From contig QRDG01000473.1 of NCBI GenBank assembly GCA_012064385.1, forward strand, positions 1,296,466 to 1,360,465: DNA of 64,000 nucleotides, given 5' to 3'. Shown piece after piece: positions 53,638 to 64,000 of the stretch; position 1 is the stretch's first letter, and every line of letters starts with the position of its first letter. The DNA is from Puccinellia tenuiflora. Its lineage: Eukaryota > Streptophyta > Magnoliopsida > Poales > Poaceae. The notes under the pieces are model-generated. The model was not told where the DNA came from and did no database searches. It saw only the letters and a list, made by a program, of their open reading frames with translations. Both the position numbers and the translations under genes were made by a program.

Positions 53638-54822
53638 CTACGTAGCATGCTCCTCATGCTGCAGCTTAGCTAACCTAGGCGGTTTAGCCTTGCGCAACCT
53701 CTCCTTCTGGATCACCAGCACCACATCGGACTTGATTTGATCATCGCTCATAGGCCTCAAAGTCCGCTGCTTACCATCATGCACAAAAGAATATTTATTT
53801 GCTCTCCCGGCATGGTTCACATTGCGATCATACTGCCATGGACGACCAAGTAACAGCCCACACACCTCCAATGGCAACACATCACACTCTACCTCATCAA
53901 CATAATCACCAACTGTAAATGGCATACGCACCTTATGGGTAACCTTCAGCATACCGCAGCTATTCAACCACTGTATATGCTTAGGTTCAGAAGTACGCCA
54001 TGTGGACAATCCCAATGCTGCCACCATTGCCTTGCTTATGCCATTAGTACAGCTACCACCATCAATCATGAGCTTGCAGTGTTTGCCTTTTATCATGCAC
54101 TGAGTCTGAAATAAACTCCATCGCTGACACTTGTCAACTATTTTGCAAGCCTCCTCATGTTTCCTTTTGAGTTGCATATTGAGCCCACTCAAAGGTTCAA
54201 CCATATCCATTATAGGTTCAGCGCACACAACACCATCGTCAATAGCAGGCTGCTTCTTGTCAGAAAACTTTGTCTCAGCTGCGCTGACCGTTTGCAACGG
54301 AACTACTGTCTTCACACCCATTGCAGGAGGTGGAAAAGACATAGCAACCTCCTTGGAACAAGGCTGCGCCCTCTTGTCAACATCAGCCCGCCGCTGCACA
54401 ACCTTTGTCGCCTTCACAGGTTTGGTACAAGGTACCTTACGACGAGGAGACATAAAACATGTACGCAAAAAATTAGTGAAGTCACGCCAAGTTGCATATG
54501 TGCTGTCCTTCCCAAACATCTCCTCATTCCACCAACGAGTCACATCCTCATCCACACGTCGCAGTGCAAGAACCAAACGCGTAGACTGATCCACAAACTC
54601 GTAGGTAGTACATCTGTCAAAGCCATCTAGCATATGATATTCCCACGATTGAAATTCAGCATATGTCGAAGAATATTTCAGTGTCCAAGTGAGTTTAGAG
54701 TCATCACATGCCCTACCATGCAAAATGTCCAAATAGTCATTGAACACATCACTAGACTTCTCCCCAGAAAGACAACGTTTGCCATGAAAATCTCCCGGAA
54801 ACGATTTGAAAAATCTGGCCAT
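53638..54822 (-). CDS. J Gag-protease polyprotein
   Basis: ATG at 54822 (MARFFKSFPGDFHG) gives 394 codons to TAG at 53638. The first 140 residues are Gag-like (TWTLKYSSTYAEFQSWE, RWWNEEMF, TWRDFTNFLRTCF). No CCHC knuckle is present; a Lys/Pro-rich linker replaces it. The protease has MIDGGSCTNGISKAMVAALG with the catalytic Asp, HIQWLNSCGMLKVTHKVR and CGLLLGRPWQYDRNVNHAGR. The frame is intact across both domains, which is striking among so many broken copies. The stop at 53638 may be recent, because the frame continues beyond. It could supply Gag or PR, or be packaged by relatives. Confidence 0.82.
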   Translation of the reverse strand: MARFFKSFPGDFHGKRCLSGEKSSDVFNDYLDILHGRACDDSKLTWTLKYSSTYAEFQSWEYHMLDGFDRCTTYEFVDQSTRLVLALRRVDEDVTRWWNEEMFGKDSTYATWRDFTNFLRTCFMSPRRKVPCTKPVKATKVVQRRADVDKRAQPCSKEVAMSFPPPAMGVKTVVPLQTVSAAETKFSDKKQPAIDDGVVCAEPIMDMVEPLSGLNMQLKRKHEEACKIVDKCQRWSLFQTQCMIKGKHCKLMIDGGSCTNGISKAMVAALGLSTWRTSEPKHIQWLNSCGMLKVTHKVRMPFTVGDYVDEVECDVLPLEVCGLLLGRPWQYDRNVNHAGRANKYSFVHDGKQRTLRPMSDDQIKSDVVLVIQKERLRKAKPPRLAKLQHEEHAT

Positions 54823-55301
54823 ATTCACGGATGTACTGTAGCTAGAATACTTCCACTGCTAACAGAGCCGAATTTGCTCCGATCCGAAACAAACTCCTTT
54901 TCTACGTAGCCAGAATACTTGCACTGCTAACACCTACGAAACAAACTCCACACGGAAAACAGACCGGAAACAAACTCCTCTTTTTTTTCACGCTTTCCTT
55001 TCCTTTTTCCTGTGCACGTACGCGTACTAGCAGTTGCAATCTGGGCTCGCGCACTGTAGCTACAGTAGATCGCGAATTTGGGCTAGTACGTAGCAATCTG
55101 CTTTTCCCTTTTCTGCCTAGACCACGCTGGTCACGCTGCTCCTCAGCACGATCCACGTACGCTGTGCAACACAACGCGATCAGATCCACGCTGATTTGCA
55201 ACGATCTCGTCCGATCAAATCAATCTGCACAAGATCCTCCAATCAAACTCCTCCCAATCAACCGATCTAAATGAGATCGATCAACACAACCTCACTGTGA
55301 G
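54823..55301 (-). other. J leader, primer site deleted
   Basis: Contains ACTGTAGCTACAGT (55053-55066) and the block GAGATCGATCAACACAACCTC also seen in C near 12830. In C this is followed by GATCAACCCAGAGC, the primer site and the LTR. Here CTCACTGTGA is joined directly to GCAAGGATCAAACC. Confidence 0.8.
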
Positions 55302-55823
55302 CAAGGATCAAACCTGCGGATGATCCTATGATTTGTTGTCCCAATCTTTCACAGCGAATCCACCGATAGGAATCTCCCAATAACGATGATGATCGTCACC
55401 TGAAGATGAGGAACGAATCCAGCAAGCAACGTGGAGATAAAGATCACCACACCTCAAACCAAAAGCCTGACAATCCTTGATGAACACAAGAACCTCCGCA
55501 GCAATCTTTATTCGATAAACGGCATCGCCGTCCCCGGAGGGATGCTTCACCAAGAGCAACACAAAACAATCTGTTTTTAGACTAAAACTCCCTTCTAACT
55601 CGCAGCCCCTAGCCTTATATGGAGGGGAGGGGTGCTACATGACCGCGCTACAGGACCGCCCTACTAGTGGACCCTACCTTGACTTGGTTGGACAAGCCCA
55701 AACCAAGCCCAAACTCATAATTATTAAAAACTCTAATTATTTAAAATAGCAACACACGACTAATACATCTAGCTTGGTGGAGTCCTGAAATTGGGCTTCA
55801 CCTCCTCCGTCGTGCCCGTATCA
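55302..55823 (-). repeat. J 5' LTR, outer tip missing
   Basis: About 522 bp. It matches 52501-53033 but lacks the TGATA end next to the leader and one GCTACAG unit. Confidence 0.88.
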
Positions 55824-55828
55824 ATGAC

Positions 55829-56405
55829 ACTTAATAAAATTCGTCCAAAGCTTTTCCTAGGTGCTGCGCCACCTTGTTTTTTGGCCAAGCCCGTGTATTT
55901 TCGAGATACCTTTTAATGGGCTGTTTTTAGAGTCCGTATCTAAGGAGGAAAGCCTTCCTAGGGTAGGATTCGGCCGCCACCCCATGGCTGGACGAAATCC
56001 AACACCTTTCCTCCTTATATACCCTCCTTAGGTCGTCATTTAGACTTGGATTTTGTTTAGTTAAAAAGAACTCAGCTTTTGCTAGTCTTCGCCATACGCA
56101 CGAGTGTCGGCTAGACCTCCTGTACTACGCACTTGCAAGATCCCACCTTTATCAATAAAGTTCATCTTCCATTCACAATTCTTTATTGCATTATTGGTTC
56201 TTACTTGTTTCTCGATTGCAGGAAGAACTAGATGTTTAGATCAGGCCGATCGTGCATTTGCACGATTGGTAACTCCCGGAGATTGGTTTAGTGATTGCAT
56301 TGGCGCTGTGTACGTGTGTATAGAAGTCAGATCGCCAAGGTCGAACTCCACCAAAAATCGACATATCACATCTCATCGAATGATCAGATTACCTCTGCCC
56401 TATCA
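55829..56405 (+). repeat. K 5' LTR, second part
   Basis: Resumes after J and ends GATTACCTCTGCCCTATCA. TATATA is at 56016-56021. The end has TCGAATGATCAGATTACC where A has CGAAAGATCGGACTACC. It is followed by AGTGGTATCAGATTT (primer site 56408-56418). Confidence 0.92.
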
Positions 56406-57466
56406 AGTGGTATCAGATTTCAGGTTGATCGGTGAGATTTACAGTTTAACTAGTGTAGATTGCATCTGTTTTCTTCATACCTACAGTCCACGAAAAAGCC
56501 AAAAAAATATTAGGGTTAGATCATCCCGTCCTAGAACCAGTCCGGGCCTATTGCATAATCTTTTCAGTGTATTGCATTGTTGAATCTTCGTCTACATCGT
56601 CATGTTAAAGTGCTGGTCTTAGCGTCTACTTCCTTTAGAGTTTTGAGTTCGTGTCACATCTAGTCGTTGCCGCCGCACCATCTTCCACACTTGCAGATCA
56701 CCGCCTTCCATCCACCAGTTCTTCCGCCGCCATCATCTACTACCATCACCAACAACACCGCGACACCCTACAACCAAGCCGCCACACCTTCCTTGCGCGT
56801 GATCATACCGATAGGGTTAGGGTTTTGGGTGTTCAGTTTCCTTGTTTTTCCATCCCCGCCAAGTCTACGTGTTCAGCTCGAGTCCATCTCGGTTCCTTTC
56901 TGCTCACGTAGCCCATCCATCCGCAAAAAAAGGGTCTCCCTTTTCTACTTGCGTACACTCGTTTCTCATTCCGGGGATTGTTTTGGGACACTTGCCATCA
57001 TAGTGATATTTTTATGATTTTGCACGTTTTTCAGGGCATAGACTAACTGCCCAGTTTGCCTATTGTTGATCTTCACTTATATCTTACTGTTTAGAGCTAT
57101 TTTTGTGCTGCTCGTTGTGCGGCGCCGTGACTTCGTTGGTGTTCTCGGCTCGCGTCTCTAGTACGGTCTAGCTTAGGACCAGCACATACCGTTGTTTCAA
57201 CTTGCATTCCTGTTTTGATTTGTGCTATACCATATATAAAGCCTTCCTAAAGCTCCACATATTTCTTCACGTGCATTGTACCTCGTCTGGTAATCGCATT
57301 GTCCAATCTTTGGAGTGCTGATCTTTGTGGCTGTCGTGACGTTTTCTTGCTTGGTAAGGAACTTGTAAGAGCCTTATATTTTGCTTGACGGATTACGCGT
57401 TTCCCACCACATCCTAGTAGTCCATAGGAACATATACTTGTATTTGTTTCTTGCTTTCTACTAATC
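56406..57466 (+). other. K leader
   Basis: Similar to the A leader. It contains no supported gene and no CTGCCGCG repeats. A run of CCGCC-type triplets lies at 56668-56790. Confidence 0.8.
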
Positions 57467-58689
57467 ATGTCAGGGGACGAGGAGGCCGAGATGACCAACA
57501 AGGAGCTGCAGGAGCACTTCGAGAAGATGGTTACGAACCATGCTTTGGATACTGAGGAAGGGATCCGTGGTGCTATGGACAAGATCCATGGCTTGGAGGT
57601 TGCTTTCAACGCGAAGTTCGACGACGTCAACACCACCTTGGCTGGCCTGTCTAGCAAGTTTGATCGCTTGTTGGGACAGTTATAGCCACCACGCATACCG
57701 CCTCCCGTGCTGCAAGGCAACACCATTCCACGGGCAGGCCGTGTACTTCAGGAGGATCCACAAGGTTTGGTCGCGTCGGCTGCTGCCCATGTCGCCAATC
57801 GCAGTGAGCATGGTGACGGATACGCAGCTGACGATGACTATCCACCGGGTCGTCCACATGTACATCCACGCAACTTTGCACACCGGCAGTAAGCGCTGGT
57901 ACGCGAACAAGAGCATGTTGCTAAACTGAAATTTGTTATTCCACTTTTGAGGGTAGATATAATCCTGATGCTTATCTTACATGCGAATTAGAGGTGGACC
58001 AACGTTTTGCATGTTTACAGTATCTCGAGGATAGACGTGGTTGTGATGCCACTTGTGAATTCACTGGTTTTGCTTCTGTTTGGTGGTCTGAATATTGTAG
58101 ATTGAATTATGATAATATTCCTAATACTTGGGATGATTTAAAACGTGCTATGTGTACTCGTTTTGTACCTCCTTATTATCAGCGTGAAATATTACAAAAA
58201 CTCACCCGTTTAAAACAAGGCAAAAAATCTGTAGAAGAGTATTATCAAGAACTGCAAACTGGTTTAATTCGCTGTGGTATTATTGAGGATAATGAAGCTA
58301 TGTTTGCATGCTTTTTGGGTGGGTTGAATAGGGAGATTCAAACAATTCTTGAATATAAGGAGTACAATACTATCACCCTTTTACTTCATCTTGCTTGCAA
58401 AGCTGAACGTGAAGTGCAGGATCGTCAACCACGGACAAGGCCTAATTTTTCTGCAGGTCGTACGTCTTCATGGATGCCCCGTCAACCGGATGCCAGCTCC
58501 CGTGGTTCTGCACCTCCTCCTTCGACCAACAAGTCTAGCATGCCACCATCACGCACACCGGCACCGAGTCCTCCATCAACATCTAATGGGCCAGCTCGGA
58601 GTTCGGTGTCCACGGGAAGAACAAGGGATGTGTAATGCCGCTGTTGTTGGGGTTATGGTCACATCGAGAGAGAGTGCCAGACACAACGT
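57467..58689 (+). pseudogene. K gag
   Basis: ATG at 57467 (MSGDEEAEMTNKELQEH). Stops: TAG at 57683 and TAA near 57889, both CAG/CAA codons in A. A one-base deletion near 57943 precedes the capsid-like region (DQRFACLQYLEDRRGC, WWSEYC, EYYQELQTGL), and TAA is at 58633 where A has CAG, just before the knuckle CRCCWGYGHIEREC. Three of four lesions are C-to-T changes in glutamine codons, the pattern expected of deaminated methylcytosine. Gag cannot be made. Confidence 0.9.
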
Positions 58690-60683
58690 GTGATGATCGT
58701 GCGCGAAGATGGAGAGTATGATTCAAGTGATTCTGATGAAGAGACTCTCGCGCTTATTTCTGCACAACAAGAGGATAATGAAGATTCTGAGCAGAACATA
58801 GAGGTCATGGGCGCTGAGGATGCTGAAAATTGTAGGAGCTTGGTTGCACATCGCGCTTTGAGTGTGCAGCTAAGTCAAGAACAAAATCAGCACCACAACT
58901 TGTTTCACACACGCGGAGTTGTGAAGGACCGTGCTATTCAAATCATCATCGATGGTGGAAGCTGCAATAATTTAGCAAACATAGAGATGGTGGAGAAGCT
59001 TTCTCTACCTACACGGCAGCACCCCCACCCAGACCACATTCAATGGTTTGACAACACAGTTAGACTAAAGGTAACACGAACTACACGTGTGCATTTTTCT
59101 ATTGGGTCATATTCTGATTTTGTTGATTGCGATGTTGTACCCATGCAAGCTTCTTCGTTGTTACTTGGTAGACCATGGCAATATGATAAAGAATCTGTGC
59201 ATAATGGTAGAACTAATCATTATATTCTTGTGCATGATGGAAAGAAAATTGGTCTCAAACCTATGACTCCTGAACATATTTTGAAAGATGATCTTGCTAG
59301 AGCTAGTAGAGCAGAAAATCAGGGGAAACAAAAGAGTGAAAACCAGATTGTTGCTAATGAAGTGATGCCACATAAGAATACTACTAAATCTGGTTCCAAA
59401 TTACCTAATGAAATTCGTTTGAAGCATCCAACTTTACTTGCTACCAAATCTGATATTTCTGACTTGGATGTGAATAATTCTGTTTGTTATGCAATCATAT
59501 GCAAAGAGGTCCTATTTTCTTTTGAGGATATGCCTTCCTCTTTGCCACCCGCTGTTGCTAACATTTTGCAGGAGTATGCGGACGTTTTTCCCAAGGAGAT
59601 GCCACCGGGGCTGCCACCCATTCGAGGAATAGAGCACCAAATTGATCTCATACCGGATGCTTCGCTTCCTAACCGTGCAGCCTACCGTACCGACCCCGAG
59701 GAGATGAAAGAGATTGAACGACAAATTCAAGAACTACTTGACAAAGGTTATGTTCGTGAGTCTCTTAGTCCATGTGATGTTCCTATTCTCTTGGTACCAA
59801 AGAAAGATGGTTGTTCTCGCATGTGTACTGATTGTAGGGCTATTAATAATATTACAACTCGATATAGACACCCTATACCACGTTTGGATGATGTGCTTGA
59901 TGAATTGAGTGGCTCTACCATGTTCTCTAAAGTTGATTTGCGTAGTGGTTACCACCAAATTCGTATGAAATTGGGAGATGAATGGAAAACAGCATTCAAA
60001 ACAAAATTTGGCCTCTATGAGTGGTTAGTGATGCCATTTGGTTTAACTAATGCTCCTAGTACTTTCATGAGATTAATGCATGAAGTTTTGCGTGCTTTCA
60101 TTGGACGTTTTGTGGTGGTCTACTTTGATGATATATTGATTTACAACAAATCTTTAGAGGATCATGTGACGCATTTGCGTGCTGTTTCTGATGCTTTGCG
60201 TGCTGCACGTTTATTTGGTCACCTTGAGAAGTGCACCTTTTGCACCGATCGAGTTGTGTTTCTTGGCTATGTTGTTACCTCGCAGGGCATTGAAGTGGAC
60301 CCCGCAAAGATTGAGGCGATTTCGAGTTGGCCGACTCCGCTAACGGTCACCCAAGTGAGGAGTTTCCTTGGCCTCGCTGGGTTCTACCGGCGTTTTGTTA
60401 AAGACTTTGGGTCTATTGCAGCGCCGCTGAATGAGCTTACAAAGAAGGACGTGCCCTTTGTTTGGGGCGATGCACAACAGGAGGCTTTCATGCTATTGAA
60501 AGATAAGTTAACACATGCTCCTTTGCTCCAACTTCCTGATTTTAATAAGACTTTTGAGCTTGAATGTGATGCTAGTGGAATTGGGTTGGGAGGTGTGTTA
60601 TTACAAGATGGAAAACCTGTTGCATATTTTAGTGAAAAATTGAGTGGGCCTAGTCTGAACTATTCTACTTATGATAAGGAATT
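58690..60683 (+). pseudogene. K protease, reverse transcriptase and RNase H start (open until L)
   Basis: Open for about 664 codons. Acidic linker, then PR (IIIDGGSCNNLANIEM, HIQWFDNT, SLLLGRPWQYDKE), linker, RT (FPKEMPPGLPPIRG, LVPKKDGCSRMC, LRSGYHQIRMK, VVYFDDILIY) and RH (ELECDASGIGLGG, STYDKEF). The frame runs on into L for 100 more codons by chance. PR and RT catalytic residues are intact. It lacks an initiating Gag, so expression is unlikely. This is the best-kept RT of the A lineage here. Confidence 0.9.
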
Positions 60684-61436
60684 TGATGTAGCCCAACCCA
60701 CGGCCACCACCATGTCAAGCATGCCAACGTATGGCAAGCCACGAAGGACTTCAAAAGGTGGCAAGGAACTCCATGGACTCCAATCAACTAAGGCGTACGC
60801 ATGGAAGCGGAGAAGGAAGAAGAATCTGCATCTACAGGGAGTGGTACTACCGCCCGGAGGCCGGTACTACTGCCAAGCCGGCACTACCGTGCCACTTCCG
60901 CCCGACTGCCGGAGTTCGCCTCTGTTAGAGGTCCGGCACTACCAGCCGGGGCCTAGCACTACCACCTGGCCGGTACTACCGGTCCACTCGGGCCTGCGAG
61001 CCTAGCCAGGGAATATTCTCATGTATCTTACCCTTTCCCACCTACCCTTTTGGCTTAGCCTATATATAGGATCCCTCCTGCTCAGATCTAGGGATAGGTT
61101 AGACTTGAGATTAGACTTGAGAGCATGGCTCCTCCCTTGATGGGGTTCCTGCATGGAGGATGATGTACCTCTTCTTGTAGCTACTCTCTCACCGTGGTGA
61201 TTCTAGTAGAACAAGCCAATCTTTCCCTAGCGGATTCTATTGGATCGGTGGACCGGCCGGTAAGAGGAATCGGTTTCATTTGGCGTGCTATTGACTTGGG
61301 TTTTGGGATCCGGAGGCTACTCCATTGGGGGTTGGTTGCCGGGTGTTTCTCCCTCGTAGGCCTCACGAGTTATCCCCCTTTGTGTGTGTTCTTCACCGTG
61401 CTCTTCGTTGCGTTCTTCGTGTTCTTCCACTTCCTC
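60684..61436 (+). mobile_element. Element L: 5' LTR of a P-like element, cut by M
   Basis: Starts TGATGTAGCCCAACCC after GAATT. It matches the P LTR start (CAAGGAACTCCATGGACTCC, 52096-52117) and, from 61120, the G-type R-U5. It is cut at CCACTTCCTC, about 30 bases before the expected U5 end, by M. The rest lies outside the window or is lost. Confidence 0.78.
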
Positions 61437-62575
61437 TGATATAGGGCTAGGCCCGATCTTCACAGATTTGAGTGGAAAAGGGGGTGAACACGAAGAACAC
61501 GGAGGGGTAGCGAGGGAGATTCGTGGGCAAAACACAAGGATAACTAGCAAATCCTGCTGAGAACTCCACCCAACAACAAACCCTCAAAAAGGTAGCCTTT
61601 GGATCGAAGAATCAAAGCCAAATTTACTCTTGTTGAAACCGATTGCTCTTACCGGCCGGTCCACCGATCCAATAGAATCACCGCAGTGAAAGATTGATTT
61701 GCACTACTAGAGACACCGCGGTGAAAGAGTAGCAACAACAAGATCTACCTCAACGAGGCACCCTAGCTACGAGGGAGGAGGAGCATAGCTCACACAAGTC
61801 TCAAATTCAGTCTGACCTAGAATGGGGAAAGGGGAAAGCTATTTATAGTCTTAGTACAAAACAAGGCAGGAAGGTGGGGAACCGGCCTGGGGGCCGGCCT
61901 AGGCCGGCCTGGAGGCCGGCTGGCACTGGTGGGGGACCGGCCTGGGGGCCGGCCTAGGCCGGCTGGGAGGCCGGCCGGCTCAGGTGGTTGACCGGCCTGG
62001 GGGCCGGCCTAGGCCGGCTGGGAGGCCGGCCGGCTCATGTGGTTGACCGGCCTGGGGGGCGGCCTAGGCCGGCCTAGGCCGGCCTGGAGGCCGGCGTGGG
62101 GGCCGGCAGCGTCGGGGGGTGGCCCGGCCCCAGGCCGGCCTGGGCCGGTATGGAGGCCGGCGGCCTCTGGAGGGAGCCCGGCCTGGGAACCGGCCTGGGC
62201 CGGTTGGGAGGCTGGCCGCCTCGGGTTGGAGCCCGGCCTTGGGGCCGGCCTAGGCCGGCTGGGAGGCCGGCCACCCTGTCTTCACGTCTTTCCGCCTCTT
62301 CTTGCCCATCTTCTTTGATCTCCTCTTGTCCATCTTCTCCATCATCTTGGACCTTCTCTTGGTCATCTTCTTGACTCCATTGAGGGTCATCATCCGGGTG
62401 GATCCTGAGTATGCACAAGGTACCGGCATGAAGTAGCAAACCATTCAAAGGAAGGTCGAGATCACATAGCGAGAGGAGCGAGGTCACCTTTTCATGAAGA
62501 GCCTTGACTCTTGATCTTGTCATTAGGCCACTTGGCATGGTGTCCATGGTGTTGTCCACATGTGGGGCTACATCA
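61437..62575 (-). repeat. M 3' LTR with a 55-bp GC-rich tandem array
   Basis: The outer 300 bp match G's right terminus, and the inner 240 bp encode the tail (GLMTRSRVKALHEKVTSL, LLLHAGTLCILRI). Between them, 61875-62275 is a GGCCGG-rich array with an exact 55-bp period at 61935, 61990 and 62045. Confidence 0.88.
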
Positions 62576-63226
62576 AGATCTCCTTCTTCGAATATCATGG
62601 GCTTCTTGAACTTGTTGATCTTGGTAGCTTGGCGCTTGGTGTGCTCCTATAGAGTTGCTCGAGTTGACTCATGTAATGTCTTCATGTAGTCGGCTCTTTT
62701 GTCGACGTCCATGTCAGTGCGCTCATGTAGAGGAAGTGGTAGGATGTCTAGAGCGGTGTTGGGGTTGAACCCATAGACAACCTCGAACGGGCTTCGCTTG
62801 GTCGCCCGGTGTGATGCACGGTTGTAGGCGAACTCAGCGTGCGGGATGCATTCTTCCCAACCTTTGAGGTTTGGCTTCATTAATGCGCGAAGGAGAGTTG
62901 ATAAGCTTCGATTCACCACCTCGGTCTGGCCATCGGTTTGTGGGTGGTAAGCGGTGGAGAATAGGAGCTTGACTCCCAGCTTTGCCATCAATGCCTTCCA
63001 AAAGTAGCTTGTGAACTTGACATCTCGGTCCGGTCTTCGGCACTCCATGTAGACGGACAATTTCCCTGAAGAACAAAGTTGCAATGTGTGAAGCATCGTT
63101 GGTCTTATTGCAAGGAATAAAGTGTGCCATTTTAGAGAAGCGATCGACAACAACAAATATTGAATCTTTGCCATTTTTCGTTCGAGGTAATCCTAAGACG
63201 AAATCCATGCTAATGTCGGACCAAGG
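62576..63226 (-). pseudogene. M integrase core fragment
   Basis: Minus strand. MDFVLGLPRTKNG and VVDRFSKMAHFIPCNK are followed by a small deletion near 63034 (between GVPKT and DRDVKFTSYFW), which shifts the frame. Then come TDGQTEVVNRSL, FAYNRASHRATKRSPF and ADYMKTLHESTRATL with a stop near 62648. The last codons, MIFEEGDL, run straight into the LTR. The zinc finger lies beyond N. It is nearly identical to the G integrase in the overlapping part. Confidence 0.87.
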
Positions 63227-64000
63227 TGATGAGGACATCCCTAGTCATTTACCATCTTTTCCTGGTGATGATGTTGCTGCACAAGACAAGCCTAATGAAG
63301 TGAGGATTGGACCAATGACAAGAGCTCGAACCAAGCTACTCGAGCAACAGGTGAACTCACTCTTAATTGAATCTGATGTTTGTGTTGATGAGAACTTTAT
63401 ACTGCCTAAGTCTATGCATTTATGTATGATCAGGTTTGTTGATAACACAAGCATTGGAGGTGAAGACAATTGCACCAAGAACTGATTCCAATATCAGAAG
63501 ATGCGCGAGGGAGGAGAGGGAGGCAGGCGCACAAGCTTCATTGGAGGGAATCACCAAAGGCCACGCTAGCACATCAAGTGGCGTACCAAGACTAATATTT
63601 TGGTGCAACGCAAGTTGGGCCTGCGTGCCTAGTAATTGGACCGAACCCACTATAGGTCGGTTTGTATCGTAGGAGTCCAAGTCCAAGTCCAAGTCGAGTT
63701 AGACTTTGTGTTGCTGGTTGTGCCGCACCCCCTCCTCTCCTTAAATAGATGAGGGATGCGACATAGAGAGGTTAGACTACGTTAAAACATAAACCCTAGA
63801 GTTTTAGACCGAATTGCTTTCAAGCATTCATCTGAAATTATCATCACCAATTCGCATCGATCTGGTGATTTTTCTACTGCAAAGTTTGCGTGTTATCTGC
63901 TGTTCCATTGGGAATAAGGTGGTACAGGTCCGTTTCGTAGTCGACGGCTGCGTTGCGCAAGTGTGTAAGGCTGCGAATTTCCATAGGGTTCGGATCTGTT
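63227..64000 (+). repeat. Element N: LTR of a B-lineage element, continuing past the window
   Basis: Starts TGATGAGGACATCCCTAG after CAAGG (63222-63226). The tail frame (IGPMTRARTKLLEQQVNSL, DENFILPKSMHLCMIRF, ending CTKN at about 63484) is intact and closest to B. TTAAATAG near 63742 is TATA-like. It could be a solo LTR or a 5' LTR; the right end is not visible. Confidence 0.88.

Larger units (their letters stand above)
52496..55823 (-). mobile_element. Element J: non-autonomous LTR element encoding Gag-PR and a basic tail
   Basis: ATGAC-flanked. The 3' LTR is 538 bp (52496-53033) and the 5' LTR about 522 bp (55302-55823). The 5' LTR-leader junction has lost the primer site and the first LTR bases. 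The interior encodes Gag and protease but no RT, RH or INT. The LTRs and ends of the interior are related to C and F. Confidence 0.9.
52146..60683 (+). mobile_element. Element K: A-lineage CRM-like retrotransposon, 3' end not seen
   Basis: The 5' LTR (52146-52495 plus 55829-56405, about 927 bp) is split by J. The interior runs from the primer site to RNase H, where L is inserted after GAATT (60679-60683). GAAAA precedes it at 52141-52145. Gag has several stops and a frameshift, while PR-RT-RH is open for more than 660 codons. Confidence 0.93.
61437..63226 (-). mobile_element. Element M: G-lineage retrotransposon with integrase fused directly to its 3' LTR, cut by N
   Basis: A 1139-bp LTR (61437-62575), TGATATAGGGCTAGGCCC...GGGGCTACATCA, with an integrase part on the minus strand up to 63226. 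About 290 bp of the INT C-terminus and the polypurine tract are missing between them. N interrupts at CAAGG. The remaining 5' part is outside the window. Confidence 0.85.

Noticed and set aside
61381..61520. The head-to-head LTR junction at 61436/61437 as a second double-U5 provirus like G
   Set aside because: L is cut about 30 bases before its end and M starts with a complete LTR tip, which is simply M inserted in L. No single duplication encloses both.
61870..62280. A CRISPR-like or satellite array
   Set aside because: The period is 55 bp without separate spacers, it lies inside an LTR, and it decays quickly on both sides.

Overview
The window is plant DNA made almost entirely of LTR retrotransposons nested inside one another. 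I see no host gene, no rRNA or tRNA gene, and no satellite array. Nearly all recognisable coding sequence is Ty3/gypsy Gag, protease (PR), reverse transcriptase (RT), RNase H (RH) and integrase (INT) of the type found in the grass centromeric (CRM) chromovirus clade. The hallmark is that the polyprotein C-terminus continues into the U3 of the 3' LTR as a tail containing GPMTRARAK. This clade, its tRNA-iMet primer site, and a captured GC-rich ERF gene fragment point to a grass, perhaps a pooid or Triticeae species, and to a centromeric or pericentromeric site. The species and the centromeric location are inferences.

Layout (letters are my own labels). The outermost visible unit is P (+; only its 3' end, 50793-52145). 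It carries Z (+; 1-2667 and 48356-50792). Z is split by A (-; 2668-48355; target duplication GGTAG). A carries Q (+; 3528-8402; ATAGG), C (-; 11150-13365; ATATG) and B (-; 14908-45779; AAAGG). B carries solo LTR F (16691-17251; CAAAC), E (-; 18271-24567; CTTGT) and D (-; 27161-43304; CTGTA). D is a fused double element, and it carries G (31186-36737; TCATT), an aberrant provirus. G is itself split by a Harbinger-like DNA transposon (33322-34453; TAA) holding an AP2/ERF fragment. On the right, P also carries solo LTR H (51111-51989; CGAAG) and K (+; from 52146). K holds J (-; 52496-55823; ATGAC) and L (60684 on). L holds M (61437 on), and M holds N (63227 to the window end). The deepest chain, P>Z>A>B>D>G>Harbinger, has seven levels.

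By sequence there are three autonomous lineages: A/E/K, B/D/Z and G/M. Around them are non-autonomous relatives. Q has Gag, RT and INT missing and a protease-like ORF of 751 codons. J encodes Gag-PR plus a basic tail. C and F are short derivatives of the J lineage. P and L have G-like LTRs. All autonomous copies are broken by stops, frameshifts or deletions, although long parts of E and G are still open.

Five features suggest that the non-autonomous elements use the machinery of the autonomous ones. These are a shared GATCGG box near the U5 end, the same primer site, the shared LTR-encoded tail, a repeated CTGCCGCG motif in leaders of the B/D lineage, Q and C, and a palindrome upstream of the LTR TATA box in C, F and H. 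The most unusual objects are Q, the chimeric element C with two primer sites, and provirus G with two U5 ends.
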